42,190 nt of DNA from Acidobacteriota bacterium (GTDB lineage Bacteria > Acidobacteriota > Terriglobia > Terriglobales > SCQP01), in the NCBI GenBank assembly GCA_027315185.1, contig DAHUYO010000024.1, positions 1 to 42,190 of the forward strand, read 5' to 3'. Within the stretch, counting starts at the first letter, position 1, and every line of letters begins with the position of its first letter. Position numbers and translations under genes: made by a program. This document shows, in pieces, positions 9,529 to 16,906 of this stretch. A model generated the notes under the pieces. That model searched no databases. It saw nothing but the letters and a program-made list of their open reading frames with translations, and was not told the DNA's origin.

Positions 9529-10404
9529 CTATCGCCCGCCGACGTGCAGCGCGGGCTTGGGATATTGCGGCGCAGGCGCCAGCGGCGCCAGCTTGGCCTT
9601 GACGTAGAACGTCGCCATCCACCGGCTCCAGCTCGGGCCAGCGTCAATCACCAGGTGGTCCTGGGTGGCGCCGGGCCATTCGTGCTCCATCTTCGGCGCC
9701 GAAGCCGCCGCATACACCTGATGGGACAGCTGCGGCGGAACGTTGGCGTCGCTGCCGCCATACAAGAACAGCTTCGGCCCGGGATAGCTGCGCACGTTCT
9801 TCAGCACCCCCAAGTCGCCGCTCATGAACCACCCCGCCAGCGGCATCATGGCGTTGCCGAGGGCGCGAATGTTCGGAAAGGGCGACTCCATCACCAGCGC
9901 CGCCACCTGGGGATGCCGCGCCGCCACCGCCGCCGCCACCGCCGCGCCCAACTCGTCGCCTTCGACGACGATCTGCCGCGGCGGAATCTTCTTCACCGTG
10001 GTCAGATATTGGTACGCGCTCTCGCCGTCTTGCAGCATGTGCGCCAAGCTGGGCTGGCCCTGGCTTTTGCCGTAGCCTTCATAGTCCAGCGCGAAGACGT
10101 TGGAGCGCAGCAGTTGCAGGCGCTGAATCCGCTCGGCTTGGTCGCTCAAATTGCCGCGCCGCGAGTGGAACAAAAGCACCGTTCGCCTCGGGCCCACCGT
10201 GGGCACCCACCATGCGTCCAATTGGCTGCCGTCGGGCGCGGAGAAGCGAATGTCCTGGGCATGGTAAATGGATTGGTTGTACCAAGGCCCCACGGGGTAG
10301 GGGGAAGGATCGAACAGCCAGCTTCGCTCGCCGACCCGGACGAAAAATCCATAGACGACCACCAGCACGGCGGCGGCGATGGCCACTCGGCCCAACAGCT
10401 TCAT
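9529..10404 (-). CDS. membrane-anchored alpha/beta-hydrolase-fold protein lacking the nucleophile serine
   Basis: The 291-residue protein begins with a membrane anchor (VAIAAAVLVVVYGFFV) followed by an alpha/beta-hydrolase domain of the type with FALDYEGYGKSQGQPS (usually DYRGYGxSEGxPS). At the nucleophile elbow, where the family has GxSxG, this protein reads V-E-G-D-E-L-G-A, putting Glu151 in the position of the catalytic serine. The oxyanion HG is also changed, to H80-S81. An acid-His pair may remain (GGSDANVP and ATQDHLV). ATG at 10404 is chosen because it yields the signal anchor and sits 6 bases after a -10-like hexamer. The gene converges on fmt and diverges from the site-2 protease gene. 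It could be a pseudo-enzyme or use an unusual chemistry; the function is unknown. Confidence 0.8.
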   Translation of the reverse strand: MKLLGRVAIAAAVLVVVYGFFVRVGERSWLFDPSPYPVGPWYNQSIYHAQDIRFSAPDGSQLDAWWVPTVGPRRTVLLFHSRRGNLSDQAERIQRLQLLRSNVFALDYEGYGKSQGQPSLAHMLQDGESAYQYLTTVKKIPPRQIVVEGDELGAAVAAAVAARHPQVAALVMESPFPNIRALGNAMMPLAGWFMSGDLGVLKNVRSYPGPKLFLYGGSDANVPPQLSHQVYAAASAPKMEHEWPGATQDHLVIDAGPSWSRWMATFYVKAKLAPLAPAPQYPKPALHVGGR

Positions 10405-10410
10405 GCTGCT

Positions 10411-10416
10411 AGTATC
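10411..10416 (-). promoter_or_regulatory. probable -10 element of the hydrolase-like gene
   Basis: On the minus strand GATACT lies exactly 6 bases before the ATG at 10404. This is the same spacing as at glnE and the OLD-family gene and would place the transcription start on the ATG. Confidence 0.35.
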
Positions 10417-10508
10417 GCCCCACTGTTGACCGGCTCGGTCCCGCAAATGGGGAGCGGCGGGGTGCATGCCATAATCTAGGGAAATACCTCATCTCCCCCG
10501 CTCTCTCC

Positions 10509-11630
10509 GTGCCTACTGCTCGCAATCACCGCCTGATCCGAATCCAGGGCATTGATGTCGAATACGACTGGAGTTGGTTCATCATCCTGGGCCTGATCGC
10601 CCTAACGCTGGGCCAATACTTCCAGGCCACCAATGCCACCTGGGGCCAGCCGACCATCTGGGCGGCGGCCGCCATCACCGCGGCGCTGTTCTTTGCCTGC
10701 GTGGTCATTCATGAACTGGCGCACAGCTTCATGGCCCGGGCGCATGGCCTGCCGGTCCATACCATCCGGCTGTTTATCTTCGGCGGCGTCAGCGAGCTGA
10801 CCAAGGAACCGGAAAAGGCCTGGTCCGAGTTCCTGATCGCTATTGTCGGCCCACTGGCCAGCGTGGTGATCGGCGCCATCTGCATCGGACTCGCCCGCCT
10901 GGGCAGCGCTCACGCCCCGATCCCTGCGGTGCTGTATTGGCTGGGCTGGATCAACATTTTCCTGGCCGGCTTCAATCTGATCCCGGGCTTTCCGCTGGAC
11001 GGAGGGCGGGTTTTGCGATCCATTATTTGGGGCGCGAATGGCAATTTCCTCAGCGCCACCAAATGGGCTACGCAGATCGGCAAAATCGTCGCCGTCCTGT
11101 TCATGGTGTACGGCGTGATGGAAATTTTTGTCCTGCGCGCCGACATCAGCGGCCTGTGGATGGCCTTCATCGGCTGGTTCCTGCTGCGCGCCGCTGACGC
11201 CAGTTGGCGGCAGACCGAAGCCAAAGCGGCGTTGGACCACTATGCGGTGGGCGATCTGTCCTCGCCGTTCTACCAGACGGTGCCGCCGGAGGAGAGCATT
11301 GAGGACTATTTCAGCGCCGTCTCGGAGGAACACAACTTCCGCCCCAGCATGGTGGTGGACGATCAGGACCGCCTCATCGGCGTCATCACTCCTGCCGAGC
11401 TGCGCGACTCCGACCGCATGCGCTGGAGCCAGTTGCGGGTGCGGGATTTGATGGTGCCGCGGCCGCGCTTGGTCACCGTCAGCTGGCAAGAAGGGCTGAT
11501 GGACGCCCTGCAAAAAATGGCCATGAATAACGTCAGCCAATTGCCGGTGCTGGGCGAGGATGACCGCCTGCGCGGCATCATTCGCCGCGACCGCATCATT
11601 CAGGTTTTGCAAAACAGCCTGGCCCATTAA
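10509..11630 (+). CDS. site-2 protease (M50) with C-terminal CBS domain pair
   Basis: This is an intramembrane zinc metalloprotease. In the 373 residues I see a first transmembrane segment (SWFIILGLIALTLGQYF), a segment carrying the zinc motif H68-E69-L-A-H72, and the third zinc ligand region NLIPGFPLDGGRVLRS, followed by further hydrophobic segments. Residues from about 250 onward form two CBS modules (SMVVDDQDRLIGVITPAEL and VSQLPVLGEDDRLRGII), which in this family bind adenosine nucleotides and may sense energy state. The GTG start gives the usual N-terminus RIQGIDVEYDWSWF, with no Shine-Dalgarno sequence. A CATAAT hexamer at 10470-10475 may be its -10 box. The substrate is unknown; family members cut membrane-anchored regulators such as anti-sigma factors, but none is encoded next to it. 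Confidence 0.9.
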   Translation: MPTARNHRLIRIQGIDVEYDWSWFIILGLIALTLGQYFQATNATWGQPTIWAAAAITAALFFACVVIHELAHSFMARAHGLPVHTIRLFIFGGVSELTKEPEKAWSEFLIAIVGPLASVVIGAICIGLARLGSAHAPIPAVLYWLGWINIFLAGFNLIPGFPLDGGRVLRSIIWGANGNFLSATKWATQIGKIVAVLFMVYGVMEIFVLRADISGLWMAFIGWFLLRAADASWRQTEAKAALDHYAVGDLSSPFYQTVPPEESIEDYFSAVSEEHNFRPSMVVDDQDRLIGVITPAELRDSDRMRWSQLRVRDLMVPRPRLVTVSWQEGLMDALQKMAMNNVSQLPVLGEDDRLRGIIRRDRIIQVLQNSLAH

Positions 11631-11632
11631 GC

Positions 11633-11651
11633 CCGTGCCGTGATGGCACGG
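11633..11651 (+). terminator. weak hairpin after the site-2 protease gene
   Basis: CCGTGCC and GGCACGG form a 7-base-pair stem with a 5-base loop (GTGAT), starting 3 bases after the stop codon. It is followed by a C-rich stretch rather than T residues, so intrinsic termination is doubtful. Confidence 0.3.
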
Positions 11652-11693
11652 CCCCCCGCCGCAAGCTCCGAAAATTTCCCCGCGGCGTCGGGG

Positions 11694-11699
11694 TACACT
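11694..11699 (+). promoter_or_regulatory. probable -10 element of the S9 peptidase gene
   Basis: TACACT, the same hexamer as before glnE and before the gene at 28384, lies 19 bases upstream of the ATG at 11719. Confidence 0.4.
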
Positions 11700-11718
11700 C
11701 AACCCAGCACCTTTGGAT

Positions 11719-13698
11719 ATGCGACGCGCTTCCCTGCCCGCCTGGGCTATGGCGTTTCTCGCCTTGGCCTGTTCCGCTAGCTTTGCCGCTTCCCCTGGTC
11801 CGGCTCTGCCCCCGGCGGTGGATGCCGGCATTCGCGCCCTGGCGCGCACGCGGGAATTTTACGGCATCGCCATCTCGCCCAATGGCCGCGAACTCGCGTG
11901 GGTCGGCGGCCGCAGCGCCGAGCTGTACTTGCAAGACCTGGGCCCCGATGGACGGCGGCTCGGTTCCGCGCACCGCGTGAACGGCGTGCTGGACGCCACC
12001 CAGCCCATTTGGTCGCCCGACAGCCATTCCCTGGCTTTTCTGTCCACGGATCCAAGCGGACAAACGCAGATTTACCGCGTCGCCGCCAACGGCAACCACC
12101 TGGTGCGCGTCACCGATGTCCGCGGCGACCTCGGCAGCCCCGCCTGGTCGCCCTCCGGCCGCACCCTCGGCTTCCTGTTCATTCCCAATGCTCCACGCAA
12201 ACCCGGGCCATTGGCGCCGATGAGCCCGCCCTCCGGCGTTATCGCCAGCCATCCGTTTGAGCAGCGCCTGGCGACGGTGAGCGCGAACGGCGGCTCGGTG
12301 CGTCTCATCACGCCGCCCCATCTCTACATTTACCAATTCAACTGGGCGCCGAATGGCCGCGGCTTCGCCGCCATCGCCCATCCCGGCTCCGGGGACAACA
12401 ACTGGTGGGTGGCACGGCTGTATGCGGTGGATCGCGCCACGGGCACGGTACATGTGCTGCTCCGCCCCACCATGCAGATCGCCATTCCGCGCTACTCGCC
12501 CCATGGCAGCCACATTGCCTTCATCGGCGGCTTGATGAGCGATGAAGGCTCGACCGGTGGCGACATCTACTTGGCGCCAGCCGGCGGGGGCCCGGCCCGG
12601 GACATCACCCCCGGCATTCGTTGCACGCCCACCTGGTTCACTTGGTCCGGAAACCATATCCTGTTCGCCGCCGAGCTGGACGGCCAAGCCGCCATCTACC
12701 GGCTTGACCCAGCCACCGGCCATTCCACCCGCCTCTGGGAAGGCGCCGAATCCATTCACGGCGGCGGCTGGGGGTTCGCCTTCGCCGCTTCGCATGACGG
12801 CGCCGTCACCGCCACCATCGTGCAGTCTTTCTCCCGGCCGCCTGAAGTGTGGGCGGGGCCGATCGGGCATTGGCGGCAACTCACCGACGTCAATCGGGAC
12901 CTGCACCCAGCTTGGGGCAAGGCGGAAAACCTGATTTGGCGCGATGGCAAGGAACGGGTGCAAGGCTGGCTGCTGTTTCCCCGCGACTTCTCGCCATCCG
13001 GCCATTACGGCCTGGTGGTGTCCGTGCACGGTGGTCCGGCCGCGGGCAACACTTCGGCTTGGCCGCGGCCGTTCTTCAACACCTCCTTGCTGTCCACCGC
13101 GGGATATTTCGTCCTCTATCCCAACCCGCGCGGCAGTTTTGGCCAAGGCGAGGCTTTCACCCGCGCCAACGTCCAGAATTTCGGCTATGGCGATCTGCGC
13201 GACATCGAGGCGGGTGTGCGCAAGGTGCTGGCCACGGAGCCGGTGGATCCCAAGAGAGTCGGCATTACCGGCTGGAGCTATGGCGGCTACATGACGATGT
13301 GGGCGCTCACCCACACTCACATCTTCCACGCCGGCGTCGCCGGCGCGGGGGTCGCCGATTGGCTGAGCTACTACGGCGAAAACGATATTGACCAGTGGAT
13401 GATTCCCTATTTCAGCGCGTCGGTGTATGCCGATCCCGCGGTCTACGCCAAGAGCTCGCCGATGAATTACATCACCCGTAACCACACGCCGACGCTGGTG
13501 CTGGTGGGCGACCGGGACGGTGAGTGCCCCGCGCCGCAGTCGTTCGAATATTGGCACGCGCTCAAGACCCTGGGCGTGCCGACTCGACTGGTCGTGTACA
13601 AAGACGAGGGCCATTACATCTGGAAGCCCTCCGACCAACGCGACATCCTGCGCCGCACGCTGGCCTGGTTCGCCAAGTACCTGCCGCCGAGCAGCTAA
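11719..13698 (+). CDS. secreted S9-family serine peptidase (prolyl oligopeptidase / acylaminoacyl-peptidase type)
   Basis: The 659-residue protein has an N-terminal signal peptide (AWAMAFLALACSASFAAS). Next comes a beta-propeller of PD40/WD40-like blades (PAWSPSGRTLGFLF, PRYSPHGSHIAFIGG), then an alpha/beta-hydrolase peptidase domain from about residue 420. The catalytic triad is visible: Ser520 in GWSYGGYMT, Asp600 in GDRDGECPAP and His632 in DEGHYIWKP. Such enzymes cleave short peptides outside the cytoplasm, often after proline or alanine, or remove acylated residues; the exact specificity cannot be read from the sequence. ATG at 11719 is preferred over the TTG two codons upstream. The gene appears to be transcribed alone, with a 206-base spacer before the regulator gene that follows. 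Confidence 0.92.
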   Translation: MRRASLPAWAMAFLALACSASFAASPGPALPPAVDAGIRALARTREFYGIAISPNGRELAWVGGRSAELYLQDLGPDGRRLGSAHRVNGVLDATQPIWSPDSHSLAFLSTDPSGQTQIYRVAANGNHLVRVTDVRGDLGSPAWSPSGRTLGFLFIPNAPRKPGPLAPMSPPSGVIASHPFEQRLATVSANGGSVRLITPPHLYIYQFNWAPNGRGFAAIAHPGSGDNNWWVARLYAVDRATGTVHVLLRPTMQIAIPRYSPHGSHIAFIGGLMSDEGSTGGDIYLAPAGGGPARDITPGIRCTPTWFTWSGNHILFAAELDGQAAIYRLDPATGHSTRLWEGAESIHGGGWGFAFAASHDGAVTATIVQSFSRPPEVWAGPIGHWRQLTDVNRDLHPAWGKAENLIWRDGKERVQGWLLFPRDFSPSGHYGLVVSVHGGPAAGNTSAWPRPFFNTSLLSTAGYFVLYPNPRGSFGQGEAFTRANVQNFGYGDLRDIEAGVRKVLATEPVDPKRVGITGWSYGGYMTMWALTHTHIFHAGVAGAGVADWLSYYGENDIDQWMIPYFSASVYADPAVYAKSSPMNYITRNHTPTLVLVGDRDGECPAPQSFEYWHALKTLGVPTRLVVYKDEGHYIWKPSDQRDILRRTLAWFAKYLPPSS

Positions 13699-13818
13699 CC
13701 CGCGCGAATCCGCACCGGCCAAGCCCGCAGCGGCCCCGAAACGGGAACGCCCGGGTTCATTTCCGCGTTGCCGGGCCCGGCCCCGCCAGCGGAGGTTCAG
13801 GCGCTTCGCCGCCGCCCC

Positions 13819-13848
13819 TGGACCGTGGTGCGGGCCTGCGCCTATAAT
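13819..13848 (+). promoter_or_regulatory. promoter of the TetR-type regulator and probably the aromatic-CoA operon
   Basis: A perfect TATAAT -10 box (13843-13848) follows an 18-base spacer after TGGACC (13819-13824, 4 of 6 to TTGACA). The palindromic operator begins 5 bases after the -10 box, where a bound repressor would block initiation. Confidence 0.6.
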
Positions 13849-13853
13849 CAAAC

Positions 13854-13867
13854 CGAACGAACGTTCG
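13854..13867 (+). promoter_or_regulatory. TetR-family operator, inverted repeat CGAACG-N2-CGTTCG
   Basis: The 14-base site CGAACGAACGTTCG is a perfect inverted repeat of CGAACG with a 2-base centre, placed directly after the -10 box and 37 bases before the regulator's start codon. From memory, it fits the consensus CNAACGNNCGTTNG described for the phenylacetyl-CoA-responsive TetR-family repressor PaaR of Thermus thermophilus. Autoregulation by the adjacent regulator, with an acyl-CoA as inducer, is the natural inference. Confidence 0.7.
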
Positions 13868-13904
13868 CACCGACGGCGGCGCCGACCGCCGCCCATCCAC
13901 GCCG

Positions 13905-14549
13905 ATGCCCGCCGCCTTCGCTGCCGTCGCGCTCGCTCCCGCGCCACCGGACGCCACTCCCTTTGACCGCCGCTTGGGAGAAATTCTGCACGCTGCGGCG
14001 GAGCTATTCGCCGAGCACGGCTATGCGGCGACCAGCATCCGGGATCTCTCCCGGCGCTGTGGCGCCAGCGTGGCCGGGTTGTACCACTACTTTCACAGCA
14101 AGCAAGAACTGCTGTTCCTCGTGCAGCGTCACGCCTTCCTGACCGTCATCTCCGCCGCCCGCGCGGCCACGCCGCCGGAGCTGCCACCCGAGGCCCGCCT
14201 GCGCGCCTTCGTCGCCAGCCACCTGGAGACCTTCCTCGCGCACCGACCGTGGATGACCGTGCTGACGCATGAGGACGAGGTGCTGAGCGGCGACTACCTG
14301 CGCGCCATTGCCGCCCTCAAGCATGACTATTACCAACTGGCCCGGGAAATCGTCACCGCCCTGCCGCTGTCGCCGGCCATGGCGCCGCGCGTGGCGGTGA
14401 TGAGCCTGTTCGGCATGCTCAATTGGATCTACACCTGGCACCAGCCAAAGCGCGACCCCGGCGCCGCCGTCCTGGGGGAACAGATCTGCGCCATTTTCCT
14501 GCGCGGCGCCGCGCCCACCGTTCGCCGCCGCCGCCCAGCCCGTTCCTAA
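13905..14549 (+). CDS. TetR/AcrR-family transcriptional regulator, probable repressor of the aromatic-CoA operon
   Basis: The 214-residue protein has a classic TetR DNA-binding domain: ILHAAAELFAEHGYAATSI followed by the helix-turn-helix DLSRRCGASVAGLYHYFHSK (about residues 26-70). The C-terminal ligand-binding half contains MSLFGMLNWIYTWHQP, a pattern seen in regulators of acyl-CoA and aromatic catabolism of the FadR/PaaR/KstR2 type. ATG at 13905 gives a short N-terminal extension before the HTH domain. A consensus promoter and a palindromic operator lie directly upstream. The next gene begins 9 bases after the stop, with a strong AAGGAG site spanning the junction, so the regulator and enzymes are probably co-transcribed. 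The likely inducer is a CoA thioester of the pathway, by analogy only. Confidence 0.88.
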   Translation: MPAAFAAVALAPAPPDATPFDRRLGEILHAAAELFAEHGYAATSIRDLSRRCGASVAGLYHYFHSKQELLFLVQRHAFLTVISAARAATPPELPPEARLRAFVASHLETFLAHRPWMTVLTHEDEVLSGDYLRAIAALKHDYYQLAREIVTALPLSPAMAPRVAVMSLFGMLNWIYTWHQPKRDPGAAVLGEQICAIFLRGAAPTVRRRRPARS

Positions 14550-14558
14550 GGAGACCGC

Positions 14559-15374
14559 ATGGCTACCGTCACCGCCCCCGAAACCGCCACCCAGAAACTG
14601 GTCCAGTACCGCGCCGACGGCGGCATCGCCATCCTGACCATGGCCGATCCGCCGGCCAACACCTACACCTATGAAATGATGCGGGACCTGGATGAAGCCA
14701 TTCTGCGCGCCCGCTTCGACGACGGCATTCACGTCGTGGTGCTGACCGGCGCGGGAGAAAAGTTTTTCTCCGCCGGCGCCAACATCCGCATGCTGGCCAC
14801 GGTCCCGCCGCAGTTCAAGTATTATTTCTGCCTCCATGCCAATGAGACGCTGCAACGCCTGGAGCAAACTCCCAAGCTGGTGATCGCCGCGCTCAATGGC
14901 CACACGGTTGGCGGCGGCCTGGAGATCGCCCTGGCCTGCGACCTGCGCATCGCCCGCCGCGATGCCGGCAAGATCGGCCTGCCGGAGGTCACGCTGGGCG
15001 TGCTGCCGGGCACCGGCGGCACGCAGCGCCTGGCCCGCGCCATCGGCAAGGCCCGGGCCCTGGAACTGATGGTCACCGGTCGCACGTTCTCCTTCGATGA
15101 GGCGCAGGAACTGGGATTGGTGCAGGACATTTTCGACCGGCAGGATTTTCTGCCCCAGGTGCTGGATTACGCGCGCCAGTTTTGCCCGCCCAACAAAGCC
15201 TCCCGCGCCGTCGGCCGCATCAAACGCGCGGTGCAAACCGGCGCCGAGGTGCCGCTGGCCGAAGCGCTCGGCCTGGAGCGGGAACTGCAACAGCTTCTGT
15301 TCACCAGCGAGGATGCGCATGAGGGCTTGACCGCCTACGCGGAAAAGCGCCAAGCCAAGTTCAAAGGCAAATAG
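14559..15374 (+). CDS. enoyl-CoA hydratase/isomerase family protein
   Basis: This is a 271-residue crotonase-fold enzyme. The oxyanion-hole segments are visible in FSAGANIRML and GHTVGGGLEIALACD. Both glutamates that hydrate the double bond in enoyl-CoA hydratase are kept, one in GGGLE and one in GLPEVTLGVLPGTGGTQRL. Members add water to 2-enoyl-CoA thioesters, which fits beta-oxidation-like steps after ring cleavage. A strong AAGGAG Shine-Dalgarno sequence (14548-14553) precedes the ATG by 5 bases. It is the first enzyme gene after the regulator and is followed 25 bases later by an aldehyde dehydrogenase gene. Its exact substrate cannot be told from sequence; a role as isomerase or ring hydrolase is not excluded. 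Confidence 0.88.
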   Translation: MATVTAPETATQKLVQYRADGGIAILTMADPPANTYTYEMMRDLDEAILRARFDDGIHVVVLTGAGEKFFSAGANIRMLATVPPQFKYYFCLHANETLQRLEQTPKLVIAALNGHTVGGGLEIALACDLRIARRDAGKIGLPEVTLGVLPGTGGTQRLARAIGKARALELMVTGRTFSFDEAQELGLVQDIFDRQDFLPQVLDYARQFCPPNKASRAVGRIKRAVQTGAEVPLAEALGLERELQQLLFTSEDAHEGLTAYAEKRQAKFKGK

Positions 15375-15399
15375 CGGCGCAGGCGCCGCCCCCAAACCC

Positions 15400-16887
15400 A
15401 TGGCCAGCGAAACCACCGCCGCCCGGAACCCCGCCGACCGTGCCTGGCCGCTGTGGCTGGCCGGCGCGCCCGCGCCCGCCGCCTCCGGCCGGACCTTCGC
15501 CGTGCATAACCCCGCCACCGGGCAGCCGCTGGCCCAGGTCGCCGAGGCCGACGCCGCCGACGTGGACGCCGCCGCCCAGCGCGCTCGCGACGCCATTGAC
15601 TCCGGTCCGTGGACCAAACTCTCCGCGCGCGATCGCGGCCGCCTGCTGCGCCGCCTGGCGGAGCTGATCGAACGCCATGCCGACGAACTGGCGGAGCTGG
15701 AGACGCGCAACAACGGCAAGCCGATCTTCGAATCGCGGCAGATTGACCTGCCCCTGACCGCCGCGGTGTTCGACTACTACGCCGGCTGGGCGGACAAAAT
15801 CGAAGGCGCGGTCCTGCCCGTCAGCGGGCCCTTCCACGCCTACACGCGGCGCGAGCCGGTCGGCGTGGTCGCGGCCATCACGCCGTGGAACTTTCCCCTC
15901 CTGCTCGCCAGCTGGAAGCTGGCGCCGGCCCTGGCCTGCGGCTGCGTGGTGCTGCACAAGCCGGCGGAGCAAACGCCGCTGACCGCGCTCCGCCTGGGCG
16001 AACTCGCCGCCGAGGCCGGATTTCCGCCCGGCGTGTGGAGCGTTTTGCCCGGCTACGGCCCCACCGCCGGCGCCACGCTGGCCCGCCATCCCTTGGTGGA
16101 CAAGATCGCCTTCACCGGCTCGACGGAGGTCGGCCGGATCATCCGGCGCAGCACCGCCGGAACGGGCAAGTCGCTGACGCTCGAGCTCGGAGGCAAATCG
16201 CCGTTCGTCGTCCTGGAGGACGCCGATCTCGACGCCGCCGCCCGCGGCGCCTACAACGCCATTTTTTACGGCAAGGGCGAGGTCTGCGCCGCCGGCAGCC
16301 GGCTGCTGGTGGACCGGCGCATTCACGACGTCTTTCTAGCCAAGCTGCTGGACCGAGCCCGCCGCCTCGCCCCCGGCGACCCGATGCACCCCAAGACCAA
16401 GCTGGGTCCGCTGGTCAGCCAGGAACAGTTGGACCGCGTGCTCGGCTACATCGCCACCGGCCGGCGGGAAGGCGCGCATTTGGCCATTGGCGGCGAGCGC
16501 GCCAGCGTGCCCGGCCACGAATGCGGCTATTTCCTTTCGCCCACCATTTTCGATCAGGCCCAGCCCGACATGGCCATCGTCCGCGAGGAGATCTTCGGCC
16601 CGGTCCTGGCCACGATGGACTTCAGCGATTTCGACGACGCCATCGCCCGCGCCAACGCCACCAGCTACGGCCTTGCCGCCGGCGTCTGGACGCGGGATTT
16701 GGCGCTCGCCCACCGCGCCGCCCGCGCCCTCAAGGCGGGCACGGTGTGGATCAACACCTACAACCAGTACGATCCCGCCGCCCCCTTCGGCGGCTTCCGC
16801 CAGAGCGGCTTCGGCCGCGAACTGGGCCGCCCCGCACTGGATTTGTACACGGAAACCAAAACCGTCTGGGTCAATTTGGAGAATTGA
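15400..16887 (+). CDS. NAD(P)-dependent aldehyde dehydrogenase
   Basis: The 495-residue protein belongs to the classical ALDH superfamily, close to the betaine/ALDH2-like branch. It shows the cofactor-binding ITPWNFPLLLASWKLAP and FTGSTEVGRII, the catalytic Glu in LELGGKSPFVVLED and the catalytic Cys in KGEVCAAGSRLLVD. C-terminal PFGGFRQSGFGRELG is typical of the group. It oxidises an aldehyde to the acid. In the aerobic benzoyl-CoA (box) pathway a semialdehyde of 3,4-dehydroadipyl-CoA is oxidised by an aldehyde dehydrogenase (BoxD), so this gene could take that step, but its sequence type is the general one and the assignment is inference from its neighbours. It is followed after 19 bases by the BoxB-like gene. 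Confidence 0.9.
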   Translation: MASETTAARNPADRAWPLWLAGAPAPAASGRTFAVHNPATGQPLAQVAEADAADVDAAAQRARDAIDSGPWTKLSARDRGRLLRRLAELIERHADELAELETRNNGKPIFESRQIDLPLTAAVFDYYAGWADKIEGAVLPVSGPFHAYTRREPVGVVAAITPWNFPLLLASWKLAPALACGCVVLHKPAEQTPLTALRLGELAAEAGFPPGVWSVLPGYGPTAGATLARHPLVDKIAFTGSTEVGRIIRRSTAGTGKSLTLELGGKSPFVVLEDADLDAAARGAYNAIFYGKGEVCAAGSRLLVDRRIHDVFLAKLLDRARRLAPGDPMHPKTKLGPLVSQEQLDRVLGYIATGRREGAHLAIGGERASVPGHECGYFLSPTIFDQAQPDMAIVREEIFGPVLATMDFSDFDDAIARANATSYGLAAGVWTRDLALAHRAARALKAGTVWINTYNQYDPAAPFGGFRQSGFGRELGRPALDLYTETKTVWVNLEN

Positions 16888-16906
16888 CCGCGCCAAGGAG
16901 TTCGCC

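Noticed and set aside
11596-13947. 783-residue open frame on the minus strand
   Set aside because: It lies exactly opposite the S9 peptidase gene; its Arg/Gly/Ala-rich sequence has no motif and is a by-product of high GC at third codon positions.
14004-15719. 571-residue open frame on the minus strand
   Set aside because: It runs across the regulator, hydratase and aldehyde dehydrogenase genes, all of which have clear motifs on the plus strand.
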